DNA of 40,576 bases from an uncultured Eubacteriales bacterium (GCA_934636435.1 CAKUAQ010000017.1:1-40576), one strand, 5' to 3'; counted from the stretch's first letter, positions 1 to 8,853 are shown. Notes: generated from the sequence alone by a model not told the origin. A program made the numbers and translations.

Positions 1-105
1 TGCGCGAGGCTTCGCCACGTGGCGGGTACCCAGTGGGGCAACAAGAAATACATGAACATGAAGCACTTAGAGGCGGCGCCGGACGACGTTTCTATTGCCG
101 GCTGA
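1..105 (+). CDS. C-terminal tail of an unidentified gene
   Basis: Frame 1 is open from the window edge to a TGA at 103-105, giving 34 residues. Most third positions are G or C, as in the genes that follow, so this is probably a real coding end. The tail is basic in its middle (GNKKYMNMKHL) and I do not recognise a family. An inverted repeat, CCGGCTGA (98-105) with TCAGCCGG (112-119), spans the stop codon and could help end transcription, although no T-run follows. A transposase tail is possible because the far edge of the window holds one, but the sequence does not show it. Confidence 0.45.
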   Translation, partial: CARLRHVAGTQWGNKKYMNMKHLEAAPDDVSIAG

Positions 106-251
106 CCTCATTCAGCCGGAGCCTGCAAACAATTTTGCGCATAAAGCTTGACACTACCACGTTTAGCAGCATCCTGCGGGATGGCAGAGGATCCGCCCGC
201 ATACAGCCGCCTTTCACTTTCTAACGGCTGCAGTATTTTGTCCATAGGCAC

Positions 252-279
252 TTGACAATTGCCGTGCGTATGCTATAAT
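252..279 (+). promoter_or_regulatory. Strong sigma-A promoter of the GH172 operon
   Basis: TTGACA (252-257) and TATAAT (274-279) are both perfect hexamers with a 16-bp spacer. A TG dinucleotide at 271-272 makes it an extended -10 promoter. Transcription should start near 286, leaving only about 26 bases of leader before the ATG at 312. Such a strong promoter needs repression to be useful, which fits the operator-like array just downstream. Confidence 0.85.
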
Positions 280-280
280 A

Positions 281-308
281 AACGAAAGAATACGAAAGGA
301 AATGAAAG
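281..308 (+). promoter_or_regulatory. Putative DeoR/AgaR-type operator, 5-bp phased TTTC array
   Basis: GAAAG occurs at 284-288, 294-298 and 304-308, exactly 10 bp apart. Read on the minus strand, the tract is a run of five-base units CTTTC, ATTTC, CTTTC, GTATT, CTTTC, so four of five units carry TTTC at a 5-bp step. The E. coli AgaR repressor, also of the DeoR family, is known to use operators built from TTTC/TTTY words at the same spacing. The tract covers the predicted transcription start and the ribosome site, where a bound repressor would block initiation. The operon encodes its own DeoR protein at 5784-6563, the obvious candidate ligand. That assignment is inference. Confidence 0.6.
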
Positions 309-311
309 CAT

Positions 312-2189
312 ATGCCAAATCGTGGAATGCCGGCCCGGGGATGCTCCCGGTTAGCGGCTTGGGGTTCCTTGCCGCGGATGGATGCTCACGCCGACATCCG
401 TTATGAGGGGAGTATCTCCAAATGCGGCGATAACGCCGACTGGGATTGGGGCTTATATCCGGATGAAAACGGCGAATGGGTGCTGATGGAAGCCGACGGC
501 CCCGGCTGTATTTTCAACTTCACCCAGCACCGTTATCCCACCAGCGCCGTGCCGGTGTTCCGGTTTTACTTCGATCATAGCCCGACCCCTCAATTCGAGA
601 TCACTCCGGCGGAATTCGGCAAAAAAGAGCCGTTTTTGTCGCCGCTGGCGGATATTTTCGTCGGTCCGGAGGATGGGGGACGGGGACCCATCTGGGTGGT
701 GCGCAGCTTCGTGCCCATGGAGTTCACCACCCACTGCAAGGTGACCTCCAGCATCCGGCTGGAGGGAGCGGACAAAGCCAAGGGCGAGGGCGGCTGGGGG
801 CACATCACCTACCAGCTGTATGATTCCGCCGAGGGGCTGACGCCCTTTTCCCCGGCGATGGATATCGCCCCGCTGGCGGAGCGGTATCGGCAGCTGCCGA
901 TGCGCCCCGTTCCGGCAGCGGAGCGTGCACTGACTCTGCCGCCCCACGGCAAGGCAGAGCTGTTCACCGCCGCCGAGGAGGGCTGTCTCGCCGGTATCGC
1001 GCTGGATGTGCCCGGGTTCACCCCGGCGCATTTGAGCGGGCTGTGGGTGGAGATCGCTTTTGACGACGCCGCCGAGCCGCAGGTGCTGGCGCCTCTGGGC
1101 ACCTTCTTCGGGTGCGAGTTTGGGCGCACCCCGGCGGCGCTGCATACAGCGCTGCTGACGGCGGATTTTGCAGGGGAAACGGCGCATTTCTTCAACGGAT
1201 TTCCCATGCCCTACCGCCACCGCTGCCGGGTGCGGCTGGAAAACCGGCTGGATACGCCGGTGTCCCTGCGGGCGGGGGTGGCGGAGGACGCCGCCTGCCG
1301 CTGGCAGAAGGACATGGGGTATTTCACCGCCTCGCCCTATTATCCGCCCACCGACAATACGCCGGGGCGCAACTCCGTCATTGCCGCCATCACCGGTCGC
1401 GGGCATATGGTTTACGGAGTCATCTCCGGCTATGATATTCAGTGCGGCTGTGAGGGGGATGTGCGGGTATTTCTGGACGGTGTTTCCTCCCCCGCGGTGG
1501 AGAGCGACGGCAGCGAGAGCTGGGGCAGCTACGGTTGGGGCTTTGTTTGCCCGCCTCAGTGCAATCCCTTTTCCGCTTATAACGGCATCCCCGGCGACAA
1601 CAACAACTGGTCGGAGCTGCGTCTCGCCTATACTGACATCTATCCCTTCCGCAGCAGCCTGCGGTTTGAGCTGGAGCACGGCTGCCAGAACGACGGCGGC
1701 GGGCAGCATAGCGGGCAGGTGTTCTACTACGGTATGCCGGAGGCGGCGGAGGTGCTGTGCGCCACGGTGACGCCGGACAGCCCCGCGTATACCGCCGACG
1801 GACGGCGGGAAACGGGAGAGAACCGGTTTGAAAACGGCATCCATGAGCAATATCAGTCCTATACCTGCGTGCGGGATATGCGCCGGTCGCAGTTCACCGT
1901 GCCGATCCCGGCGGATAACCGGGGGGTCGTGCTGAAACGGGTCTCGCTGCAGGATCGGGGGCGGCAATGCGCCACGGTGTACGTCAACGGGCAGCGGGTC
2001 ACCGAGCGGCAGTGGCTGTTCGCGGATTCCAACCCCATTTACAGCCTGCTGGAGGACAGCTTCACCGTTCCGGCGCATTACACCGCCGGGGTTGAGCAGC
2101 TGACCGTCACCGTCGAACCTACTGACGCCAATTGGTCGGAATGCGGCTATCGTATTTTTGCTATCACAGAGAAAGGGGAATCCTTATGA
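312..2189 (+). CDS. DUF2961 / GH172-type glycoside hydrolase
   Basis: This 625-residue protein belongs to the DUF2961 family, now classed as GH172. Known members act on alpha-D-fructofuranosides (difructose dianhydride synthase/hydrolase) and alpha-D-arabinofuranosides. Family hallmarks seen are an N-terminal stretch ending in a GDNADWDWG-like segment, EADGPGCIFNF near residue 60, a strand region with FRFYFD, and FFNGFPMPYRHRCRV near residue 300, the counterpart of the family's NxYFPMPF motif. There is no signal peptide, so it should act in the cytoplasm on imported oligosaccharide. The ATG at 312 is preferred over 378 because the first 30 residues match the usual family lead-in. It is the first gene of the operon and overlaps the next by ATGA. 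The substrate cannot be read from sequence, but the ketose epimerase downstream makes a ketose or furanose glycoside attractive. Confidence 0.8.
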   Translation: MPNRGMPARGCSRLAAWGSLPRMDAHADIRYEGSISKCGDNADWDWGLYPDENGEWVLMEADGPGCIFNFTQHRYPTSAVPVFRFYFDHSPTPQFEITPAEFGKKEPFLSPLADIFVGPEDGGRGPIWVVRSFVPMEFTTHCKVTSSIRLEGADKAKGEGGWGHITYQLYDSAEGLTPFSPAMDIAPLAERYRQLPMRPVPAAERALTLPPHGKAELFTAAEEGCLAGIALDVPGFTPAHLSGLWVEIAFDDAAEPQVLAPLGTFFGCEFGRTPAALHTALLTADFAGETAHFFNGFPMPYRHRCRVRLENRLDTPVSLRAGVAEDAACRWQKDMGYFTASPYYPPTDNTPGRNSVIAAITGRGHMVYGVISGYDIQCGCEGDVRVFLDGVSSPAVESDGSESWGSYGWGFVCPPQCNPFSAYNGIPGDNNNWSELRLAYTDIYPFRSSLRFELEHGCQNDGGGQHSGQVFYYGMPEAAEVLCATVTPDSPAYTADGRRETGENRFENGIHEQYQSYTCVRDMRRSQFTVPIPADNRGVVLKRVSLQDRGRQCATVYVNGQRVTERQWLFADSNPIYSLLEDSFTVPAHYTAGVEQLTVTVEPTDANWSECGYRIFAITEKGESL

Positions 2190-3223
2190 CACACGAAAAA
2201 TTCCATATTGCCCTTATCGGCGCCGGGCGGGCGGGTATGATCCACGCCCGGAACTTCAAGACCTCCGTCCCGTATGCCCGCATCACCGCCGTCTGCGACC
2301 CGGTGGGCGACGCTGCCGCCGTGGCGGCCAAGGAGCTGGAGCTGGACAAGGCGTATACCGACTATCGCGACGTGATGGCGGACGACACCATCGACGCCGT
2401 GATCATCGCCACCCCCACCAAGTTCCACTGCGAGATCGCCATCGCCGCCGCCAACGCCAAAAAGCATATTCTGTGCGAAAAGCCCATGGCCATGACCGTG
2501 GAGGAATGCGACCGCATGGAGCAGGCAGCCCGGGACAACGGGGTGAAGCTGCAGATCGCCTTTATGCGCCGATTCGACCGCTCCTTCGCCGAGGCGAAAC
2601 GGATGATCGACGCCGGCTCCATCGGGGACGTGGTGATGGTGCGCTCCAACACCCGGGGCCCCAGCATCCCCAAGCCGTGGATGTACGACATCTCCAAATC
2701 CAACGGTCCGCTGGCGGAGGTCAACAGCCACGATATCGACACTCTGCGCTGGTTCACCGGCAGCGATTTCAAGACCGTGTTCGCCATCGGCGGCAATTTC
2801 CGCTGCCCCGATGCCAAAAAGGATTTTCCCGATTTCTATGACAATGTGACCCTGAACGCCTCCTTTGTCAACGGCTGCCAGGGCATCATCGACGGAGCGC
2901 AGGGGGTGCTGTACGGCTATGACGCCCGCTGCGAGATTCTGGGCACCCGGGGCTGCATCTATCTGGGAAACACCCGGGAAAATTCCGTGACCCTGTGCCA
3001 GAGCGATATGCACCGCACGGAGGAATACATCAACAGCTGGAAGAATCTGTTCGCCGATGCCTATTTGCAGGAGGACCGGGCGTTTGCCTGCGCCATGGCG
3101 GAGGACAGCCAGCCGCTGGTGACCGGCTACGACGGCAAAATGGCGGTGCTGACCGTCAATGCCGGAAATCTTTCCATCCGGGAAAAACGGATCGTTGCAA
3201 TTGACGGCGATCAGCTGGTATAA
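2186..3223 (+). CDS. Gfo/Idh/MocA family NAD(P)-dependent dehydrogenase
   Basis: This 345-residue oxidoreductase resembles inositol 2-dehydrogenase relatives. The N-terminal Rossmann fold has the GAGRAG dinucleotide motif at residues 12-17, the conserved E98-K99-P100 triad, and the catalytic-domain signature NSHDIDTLRWF from residue 180 with His182 and Asp185. The start at 2186 follows AAAGGGG with good spacing and shares an ATGA overlap with the preceding gene. A longer reading frame to 2132 has no such site. Family members oxidise one hydroxyl of a cyclic polyol or sugar. Next to a second dehydrogenase, a kinase and an epimerase, it probably performs an early oxidation of the released sugar or polyol. 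IolG-like activity is possible but not shown. Confidence 0.85.
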   Translation: MTHEKFHIALIGAGRAGMIHARNFKTSVPYARITAVCDPVGDAAAVAAKELELDKAYTDYRDVMADDTIDAVIIATPTKFHCEIAIAAANAKKHILCEKPMAMTVEECDRMEQAARDNGVKLQIAFMRRFDRSFAEAKRMIDAGSIGDVVMVRSNTRGPSIPKPWMYDISKSNGPLAEVNSHDIDTLRWFTGSDFKTVFAIGGNFRCPDAKKDFPDFYDNVTLNASFVNGCQGIIDGAQGVLYGYDARCEILGTRGCIYLGNTRENSVTLCQSDMHRTEEYINSWKNLFADAYLQEDRAFACAMAEDSQPLVTGYDGKMAVLTVNAGNLSIREKRIVAIDGDQLV

Positions 3224-3239
3224 TAGGAGGTAGAAACCG

Positions 3240-4277
3240 ATGTTAGCTGCAAGAATGTACGGCATCGACGATGTACGGCTGGAGGAGGTCCCCACCCCGA
3301 CCCCGGCGGCCGGGGAGCTGCTTCTCCGGGTGAAGGCGGCCGCGGTGTGCGGCACGGATGTGCGGATGGTCACCTACGGCGCCAAGGGCATTGACAGCAC
3401 CCATCCCCGCACCCTGGGGCATGAGATCGCCGGAGAGATCGCCCAGCTGGGCGACGGCGTCACCGGCTATCGGGTCGGGCAGCGGGTGGCAGTCGCCCCC
3501 AATATGGGCTGCGGCATCTGCCCCCAGTGCGTGGCGGGGAACAGCCATCTCTGCCCCACCTATCAGGCGCTGGGTATCAATCTGGACGGCGGCTTTGCGG
3601 AATACTGTCTGGTGCCGGCGCAGGCGGTGCGGGCAGGCAACGTCTGCGTGCTGGAGGACAACGTTTCCTATGAGGAGGGTGCTATCAACGAGCCCCTCTC
3701 CTGCGTGTGCAACGGCTTTGAGCGGGCGGATATCCACCCCGGCGACAATGTGCTGGTGATCGGCGCCGGTCCCATCGGGATCATGCACTGCGCGCTGGCG
3801 CTGATGGCGGGGGGCAAGGTCTATCTTAATGACCTGTCCCAGCAACGGCTGGAGGCTGCCCGGCAGCTGTATCCGGCGATTGAGCCCCTCACCGGGGATC
3901 TGACCGAGGAGGTCCGGCGGGTCACCGGCGGCATGGGTATGGACGCCATCATCACCGCCTGCCCCGTGCCGGCAGTGCAGTCGAACACCACCCGGCTGGC
4001 AGCCATCGGTGCCCGGATCATCTTCTTCGGCGGCGTGCCCGCCTCGGCGGGCAAGGTGCCCATCGATACCAACGCCATCCACTATAAGCAACTGATTGTC
4101 TCCGGCACCACCCGCGCCAGCCTGACTCAGTATCGCAAGACTCTGCGGTTCATTTCCTCCGGGGTCTTGGATGCGCAGCCGCTGGTGACCGCCCGGCTGC
4201 CCCTGAGCGACATTGCCGAGGGGCTCCGGCGCACCAAACAGGGGGTCGGGCTGAAAAACGTCATCATTATGGAATAA
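3240..4277 (+). CDS. Zinc-dependent medium-chain dehydrogenase (sorbitol/threonine dehydrogenase-like)
   Basis: This is a 345-residue alcohol dehydrogenase of the MDR superfamily. Catalytic zinc ligands are visible as Cys37 (AAVCGTD), His61-Glu62 (GHEIAGE) and Glu151 (NEPLSC). The structural zinc site is complete with Cys91, Cys94, Cys97 and Cys105. The Rossmann motif GAGPIG follows near residue 178. Known relatives oxidise sorbitol, threonine, or scyllo-inosose in the Thermotoga inositol pathway, where such an enzyme also sits beside a Gfo/Idh/MocA dehydrogenase, a kinase and a sugar epimerase. A gap of 16 bases with an AGGAGG site separates it from the preceding gene. It likely oxidises a polyol or cyclitol hydroxyl with NAD(P)+. 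Confidence 0.88.
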   Translation: MLAARMYGIDDVRLEEVPTPTPAAGELLLRVKAAAVCGTDVRMVTYGAKGIDSTHPRTLGHEIAGEIAQLGDGVTGYRVGQRVAVAPNMGCGICPQCVAGNSHLCPTYQALGINLDGGFAEYCLVPAQAVRAGNVCVLEDNVSYEEGAINEPLSCVCNGFERADIHPGDNVLVIGAGPIGIMHCALALMAGGKVYLNDLSQQRLEAARQLYPAIEPLTGDLTEEVRRVTGGMGMDAIITACPVPAVQSNTTRLAAIGARIIFFGGVPASAGKVPIDTNAIHYKQLIVSGTTRASLTQYRKTLRFISSGVLDAQPLVTARLPLSDIAEGLRRTKQGVGLKNVIIME

Positions 4278-4293
4278 CGGCAGGTGAAGCACA

Positions 4294-5784
4294 ATGAGCA
4301 CTCCCCTCTTTCTCGGCACCGACATCGGCACACAGGGCACCAAGACCGTGCTGACCGACGCCGCCGGGCAGATCCTCGGCAGCGCCTTTGTCCCCTCGGC
4401 ACTGCTGCGGGGGGCGGACGGCTCCGTCACGGAGGACCCCGCCGCCATTTTTGATTCCGTGATCCGCTCGGCGCGGGAGGCGGTGGAAAACGCCGGACTG
4501 ACCCGCCCCATCGTCGCCGCCATGGGCATCGACGGACAGATGAGCGGTATCATGGGGATCGACGCCGCCTTTGACCCGGTGGGGCCGCTGGATTCCTGGC
4601 TGGATAACCGCTGCGCTCCGGATGCGACACTCATCCGGGAGCAGGCGGAGGAGGTGTGCGTCCGTCAGAGCGGCGGACAGGTGATCCATTCTCACGCCGC
4701 CCGGATGCTGCGTATCCGGCGGCAGGAACCGGAGCGGTACGCCCGCACCGCCAAATTCGTCATGCCGAACGGCTTTGTCGCCGGGCGGCTGTGCGGGCTG
4801 CGGGCGGAGCAGGCATTTATGGATTATACCTATCTGCATTTCAATAACTTCGCCGATACGGTGCACCGGTGCTTTGACGGGGCGCTGCTGGCGCATTTCG
4901 GGATAGCGGCGGATAAGCTGCCCCGCATCTGCGCTCCCACGGAGCGTATCGGCACGGTGCTGCCGACATATGCGGAGGCGATGGGGCTGGGGAATACCCC
5001 CGCCGTGATCGCCGGGTGCGGCGACACCGCCGCCTCCAGCCTGGGGGCCGGTATCGTGGAGCCGGGGCTGGCGTACGATGTGGCGGGCACCGCCTCGGTG
5101 TTCGCCTGCTGCACCGATGGGTTCGCCCCCGACACCGCCCATCGCACGGTACTGGTTTCCCGCAGCGTGATCGACGGGCTGTATCTGCCCCTCTCCTATG
5201 TGACCGGCGGCGGACTGACCCTCCCATGGTTCTCAGAGCTGGTGCATACCGATCTGGCCGAGCTGGATCGGCTGGCCGCCGCCGCCGACGGTCGGGTGCT
5301 GTTCCTCCCCCATCTGTCCGGGCGCACCTTTCCGCCGGAGGAGGGGTTGGACGGCGTATTTGCCGGCATCACCCCCCAGACGGGCAAAGGAGAGCTGTTC
5401 CGGGCGGTGATGGAGGCGATCGCCTTTGAATATAAGAGCTATCTCGCCGTGATGCGCAGCACCGGCTGTATCGACCGGCTGAAATCGGTCCGCTGCGTGG
5501 GCGGCGGGGCCAGGAGCGCCGTGTTTTGCCGGATCAAAGCGGATGTGCTGGGGGCGGACTACCACGCCGCCGGAGCCTTGCGCTCCGCGCCCCAGACCAT
5601 GGCGCTGCTGGCGGCATACGCCACCGATCACACAGAGCGGGATCTGGCCGGGTTGTTCGCCTGCCCGGAGGATGCCGCCCCCATCCGCCACGATCCTGCC
5701 CGCTACGCAGCATATGAAAAGCAATACAGCCGGTACACCCGGCTGCTGGAGACCTATATCCGGTATCAAAAGGAGGATGTCTGA
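4294..5784 (+). CDS. FGGY-family carbohydrate kinase (xylulokinase-like)
   Basis: At 496 residues this is the normal FGGY length. The N-terminal phosphate loop reads GTDIGTQGTK, followed by GIDGQM. The catalytic base is expected at Asp244 in the GCGDTAASSLG segment, and the C-terminal ATPase half has GGGARS and an IKADVLG helix. FGGY kinases phosphorylate ketoses, polyols or aldonates such as xylulose, ribulose, fuculose and glycerol. Here the epimerase and isomerase downstream point to a ketose, with the phosphoester priming the product for the DeoC-type aldolase. It overlaps the regulator that follows (TGATG at 5782-5786). Specificity cannot be inferred further. Confidence 0.88.
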   Translation: MSTPLFLGTDIGTQGTKTVLTDAAGQILGSAFVPSALLRGADGSVTEDPAAIFDSVIRSAREAVENAGLTRPIVAAMGIDGQMSGIMGIDAAFDPVGPLDSWLDNRCAPDATLIREQAEEVCVRQSGGQVIHSHAARMLRIRRQEPERYARTAKFVMPNGFVAGRLCGLRAEQAFMDYTYLHFNNFADTVHRCFDGALLAHFGIAADKLPRICAPTERIGTVLPTYAEAMGLGNTPAVIAGCGDTAASSLGAGIVEPGLAYDVAGTASVFACCTDGFAPDTAHRTVLVSRSVIDGLYLPLSYVTGGGLTLPWFSELVHTDLAELDRLAAAADGRVLFLPHLSGRTFPPEEGLDGVFAGITPQTGKGELFRAVMEAIAFEYKSYLAVMRSTGCIDRLKSVRCVGGGARSAVFCRIKADVLGADYHAAGALRSAPQTMALLAAYATDHTERDLAGLFACPEDAAPIRHDPARYAAYEKQYSRYTRLLETYIRYQKEDV

Positions 5785-6563
5785 TGACCCACGATGAGCC
5801 TATGTTTGCCGAAGAACGGCAGCGAAAGATCGTAGCGGAGCTGCGCCGCAGGAACAAACTGCTGGTGACGGAGCTGTGCGCGCAGTTCGGCGTTTCCTCC
5901 GCCACCATCCGCAACGACCTGAATCAGCTGGAAAAGCAGGGGCTGCTCAAGCGTACCCACGGCGGCGCCATCTCCGGAACGAAAGCCGGGTTTGAGCCCA
6001 CCTCGGTGCAAAAGAGCGCACTGAACCGCCCCGAAAAGGAGCGCATCGCCCGCCGGGCGGCGCAGCTCATCGAGGACGGAGACACCGTCGCCCTCGACAC
6101 CGGCACCACCGCCCTGTGCCTGGCACAGCAGCTGGCGGGCAAAAACCACGTGACGGTGGTGACCTCCGACATCCGCATCGCCTGTCTGCTGGAAGAATAT
6201 GCCGGTATCACGGTGGTGCTGGCGGGCGGCGCTCTGCGGCGGGGCTTCTCCTGCACGGTGGGCGCCATGACCAATGCGGCGCTGCGCTCTCTGCGGGTGG
6301 ATAAGGCGTTCCTTGCCACCAACGCCGTCAACGCCGACGGGGAGCTGTGCACCCCGGATATGGAGCAGGCGCAGGTGAAAAAGGCCCTCATAGATATGGC
6401 GTCCTCGGTGGTGCTGATCTGCGATTCCTCGAAATTCGGCGCCGAGAGCTTTGCCAAGTTTGCCACGCTTTCGGAGGTGGATACCCTCGTCACCGACGAC
6501 GGACTGGACGCCGAGACCCGCAGCAAGCTGGAATCCGTCCCGGTGGAGGTGATCGTATGCTGA
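5784..6563 (+). CDS. DeoR-family transcriptional repressor
   Basis: This 259-residue regulator has the classic DeoR layout. An N-terminal winged helix-turn-helix (about residues 8-60) reads ERQRKIVAELRRR, then VSSATIRNDLNQLE and GLLKRTHGGA. A ribose-5-phosphate-isomerase-like sensor domain follows with DTGTTALCLAQQL and VTVVTSD. Such repressors usually release DNA when a phosphorylated sugar binds the C-terminal domain. Being mid-operon, it would control its own expression. The likely target is the 5-bp phased TTTC array at 281-308. The start has an AAGGAGG site seven bases upstream and overlaps the kinase stop. A second methionine at residue 7 is a possible alternative start. Confidence 0.92.
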   Translation: MTHDEPMFAEERQRKIVAELRRRNKLLVTELCAQFGVSSATIRNDLNQLEKQGLLKRTHGGAISGTKAGFEPTSVQKSALNRPEKERIARRAAQLIEDGDTVALDTGTTALCLAQQLAGKNHVTVVTSDIRIACLLEEYAGITVVLAGGALRRGFSCTVGAMTNAALRSLRVDKAFLATNAVNADGELCTPDMEQAQVKKALIDMASSVVLICDSSKFGAESFAKFATLSEVDTLVTDDGLDAETRSKLESVPVEVIVC

Positions 6564-7438
6564 ATCCCGTCGGTATCTACTACGCATTCTGGGAGCGGGA
6601 ATGGTCGGCGGACTATTTCCCCTATGTGAAAAAGGTGAAGGCGCTGGGCTTTGACGTGCTGGAGATCGCTGCCGGGGCGTTGCCGGATATGTCCGCCGCC
6701 CGGCGGCTGCAGCTGGCGGAGGCCGCCCGGGAGGAGGGGATCAAGCTCACCTATTGCATCGGACTGCCAGGGCAGTATGACGTATCCTCCCCCGACGAGA
6801 CGGTACGGCAAAGGGGGGTGCAGTATGTCGGCACCCTGCTGGACTGCATCCATGAAATGGGCGGCGACACCCTCGGAGGGATCATTTATTCCTGCTGGCC
6901 CATGCAGCTGCGCCCCGACTACGACTATAAATGCCGCAGCCGGGAGCAGGCGCTTCGCTCTCTGCGGGAGCTGCTGAAACAGGCGGAGGACTATGGCATC
7001 AACTACTGTCTGGAGATTGTCAACCGCTTTGAGCAGTGTATTCTCAACACCGCCGCCGAGGGGCGGCAGTTTGCCGAGGAGCTGGACAGCCCCCGGGTCA
7101 AGCTGCTGCTGGATACTTTTCATATGAACATTGAGGAGGACAGCTTCACCGACGCCATTCACACCGCCGGGTGCTATCTGGGGCATTTCCATCTGGGGGA
7201 AAACAACCGCAGAACTCCCGGCACGGGACGGCTGCCCTGGGCGGAGATCTTTGGGGCGCTGCGGGATATCGACTATACCGGCGCGGTGGTGATGGAGCCG
7301 TTCATCAAGATGGGCGGTCAGGTCGGCAAGGACATCCTCGTGCTGCGGGATATCAGTCAGGGCGCCGATGAGGCGCAGATGGACCGGCTGGCGGCGGATG
7401 CCGCTGCCTTTGTGAAGAAAGGACTGAGGGACGCATGA
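6557..7438 (+). CDS. D-psicose (D-allulose) / D-tagatose 3-epimerase
   Basis: This 293-residue TIM-barrel enzyme matches the ketose 3-epimerase family closely, judged from memory of the Agrobacterium enzyme. The four metal and acid-base residues are present: Glu153 (CLEIVNRFE), Asp186 (LLLDTFHMNIEED), His212 (GHFHLGENNRR) and Glu247 (VVMEPF). Their spacing equals that of Glu150, Asp183, His209 and Glu244 in the Agrobacterium enzyme, shifted by three. Members interconvert free ketohexoses at C3, such as D-fructose and D-psicose. The ATG at 6557 overlaps the end of the repressor gene and follows GGAGGTGAT, so translation is coupled. It indicates that the pathway handles an unphosphorylated ketose. 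The natural substrate may differ from fructose. Confidence 0.9.
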   Translation: MLNPVGIYYAFWEREWSADYFPYVKKVKALGFDVLEIAAGALPDMSAARRLQLAEAAREEGIKLTYCIGLPGQYDVSSPDETVRQRGVQYVGTLLDCIHEMGGDTLGGIIYSCWPMQLRPDYDYKCRSREQALRSLRELLKQAEDYGINYCLEIVNRFEQCILNTAAEGRQFAEELDSPRVKLLLDTFHMNIEEDSFTDAIHTAGCYLGHFHLGENNRRTPGTGRLPWAEIFGALRDIDYTGAVVMEPFIKMGGQVGKDILVLRDISQGADEAQMDRLAADAAAFVKKGLRDA

Positions 7439-8853
7439 AAAAGATCCGGGTCGGACTGCTCACCATGTCCGACGGACGCATTTATATCCACAAGGAATAC
7501 GAGGCGCTGAATTTTCAGAAACAGCACGCCATCCGGGCGGCGCTGGAGGCCACCGGCATCTTTGAGGTGGTGGAGGGTGAGCACGTCATCAACTCCAATG
7601 CGCTGGCAAAGCGGGAGGGCACCCGTCTGCGGGAGCAGGGGGTGGAGGTGACGGTGTTCAACTACACCATCTGGTGCTATCCCCAATACACCATGGTGGC
7701 ACAGAATTTCGCCCCCGGCCCCTATCTGCTGTTCTCCAACCTGCATCCGTCGGAATGCGGCATGGTGGGGATGCTGGCGGCCGCCGGATCGCTGGATCAG
7801 ATCGGCGTGCAATATGAGCGGCTATGGGGCGACATTGCCGACCCCGCCGTGCTGGAGGCGATGACCTCTTATCTGAAAGCCGCCGCTGCCGTCAGCCGGT
7901 TAAAGGGGCTGACCTTCGGCAATTTCGGCGGGCGGCCGCTGGGTATGTATACCGCCGCCGCCAATCTCACCGATTGGCAAAAGCTCTTCGGCATCGACGT
8001 GGAGAACATCGAGCAGGACGACATCATCCGGGCGGGGGACAAGGCAGACCCGGCGGAGGTAGAAAAGGCGTTTGCCTGGCTGACCGAGCATGTGGGGCGC
8101 ATCGAATACGACGGACAGGGGCTGACCCCCGACAAGCTTCGCACCCAGATCCGCTCCTATATCGGGCTGCGGGACATCATCGCCGCCCGGCAGCTGGATT
8201 TCGTGGGCATTAAAGCCCACGGCGATCTCACCGACCGCTACTGCACCATGGATATCGCCGAGGCGCTGCTCAACGATCCCTACGACTGGGACGGTCCGAA
8301 GGAGCCCACCGTCGCCGCCACCGAGAGCGACATGGACGGCGCCCTCACCATGCAGCTGTTCAAGCACCTCACCGGCAAGCCGGTGCTGTTCGCCGACGTG
8401 CGCCATTACGATAAGGAGAACGATGTGTGGTATTTCTCCAATTCCGGCACCCACGCCACCTATTTCGCCGGCGCGTCGGAGGATTTCCGGGAGAATCTGA
8501 AAAATGTGAGCCTGCTGCCCGAAACGGATTATTACCCCGCCGGGGGCGCATCGGTTCACCACTTCGCCAAGGCGGGTACTGTGACTCTGGCCCGGCTGGC
8601 GCGTAAAAACGGACAGTATTACCTCACGATCGTACCGGCGGAGCTGGTGGAGTTTGACCGGGAGAAGATGCTGCGGATGGGCAGCACCACCACCCCCGCC
8701 TGGCCGGTGGCGTTCGCTCGGCTGAAGGTGTCCGCCGATCACTTCATCCGTCATTTTCCCTGCAACCATATCCACGGGGTCTACGGCGACCATGTGGAGA
8801 GCCTGAAGAACATCGCCAAAATACTGGATATTCCGGTAGTTGTATTTGAATAA
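7435..8853 (+). CDS. L-fucose/L-arabinose isomerase-family protein
   Basis: This 472-residue protein belongs to the FucI/AraA fold (COG2407-like). The metal ligands expected from L-fucose isomerase are visible: Glu297 in TESDMDGALT, Asp321 in LFADVRHYD, and a histidine in FPCNHIHG near residue 445. The length is shorter than classical FucI (about 590), as is usual for the COG2407 group. Members interconvert aldoses and ketoses with a divalent metal, though many are uncharacterised. The gene overlaps the epimerase stop by ATGA, so the two are translationally coupled and probably act in sequence on the same sugar. The substrate is unknown. Confidence 0.85.
   Translation: MKKIRVGLLTMSDGRIYIHKEYEALNFQKQHAIRAALEATGIFEVVEGEHVINSNALAKREGTRLREQGVEVTVFNYTIWCYPQYTMVAQNFAPGPYLLFSNLHPSECGMVGMLAAAGSLDQIGVQYERLWGDIADPAVLEAMTSYLKAAAAVSRLKGLTFGNFGGRPLGMYTAAANLTDWQKLFGIDVENIEQDDIIRAGDKADPAEVEKAFAWLTEHVGRIEYDGQGLTPDKLRTQIRSYIGLRDIIAARQLDFVGIKAHGDLTDRYCTMDIAEALLNDPYDWDGPKEPTVAATESDMDGALTMQLFKHLTGKPVLFADVRHYDKENDVWYFSNSGTHATYFAGASEDFRENLKNVSLLPETDYYPAGGASVHHFAKAGTVTLARLARKNGQYYLTIVPAELVEFDREKMLRMGSTTTPAWPVAFARLKVSADHFIRHFPCNHIHGVYGDHVESLKNIAKILDIPVVVFE

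Noticed and set aside
33..224. A 63-codon frame at the left edge
   Set aside because: It runs across the stop of the better-supported frame 1 tail, has no ribosome site and no recognisable motif.
302..316. ATGAAAGCATATGCC resembles a CcpA cre site
   Set aside because: The central CG of the cre consensus is CA here and the last base also fails. The DeoR-type array explains the same bases better.
453..2078. Long antisense open frame of 541 codons opposite the GH172 gene
   Set aside because: It mirrors the GC-rich third positions of the real gene, has no ribosome site and gives a low-complexity, His/Arg/Gly-rich product. The same holds for the antisense frames at 10316-12706, 27826-30162, 23736-25787 and 33483-35126.
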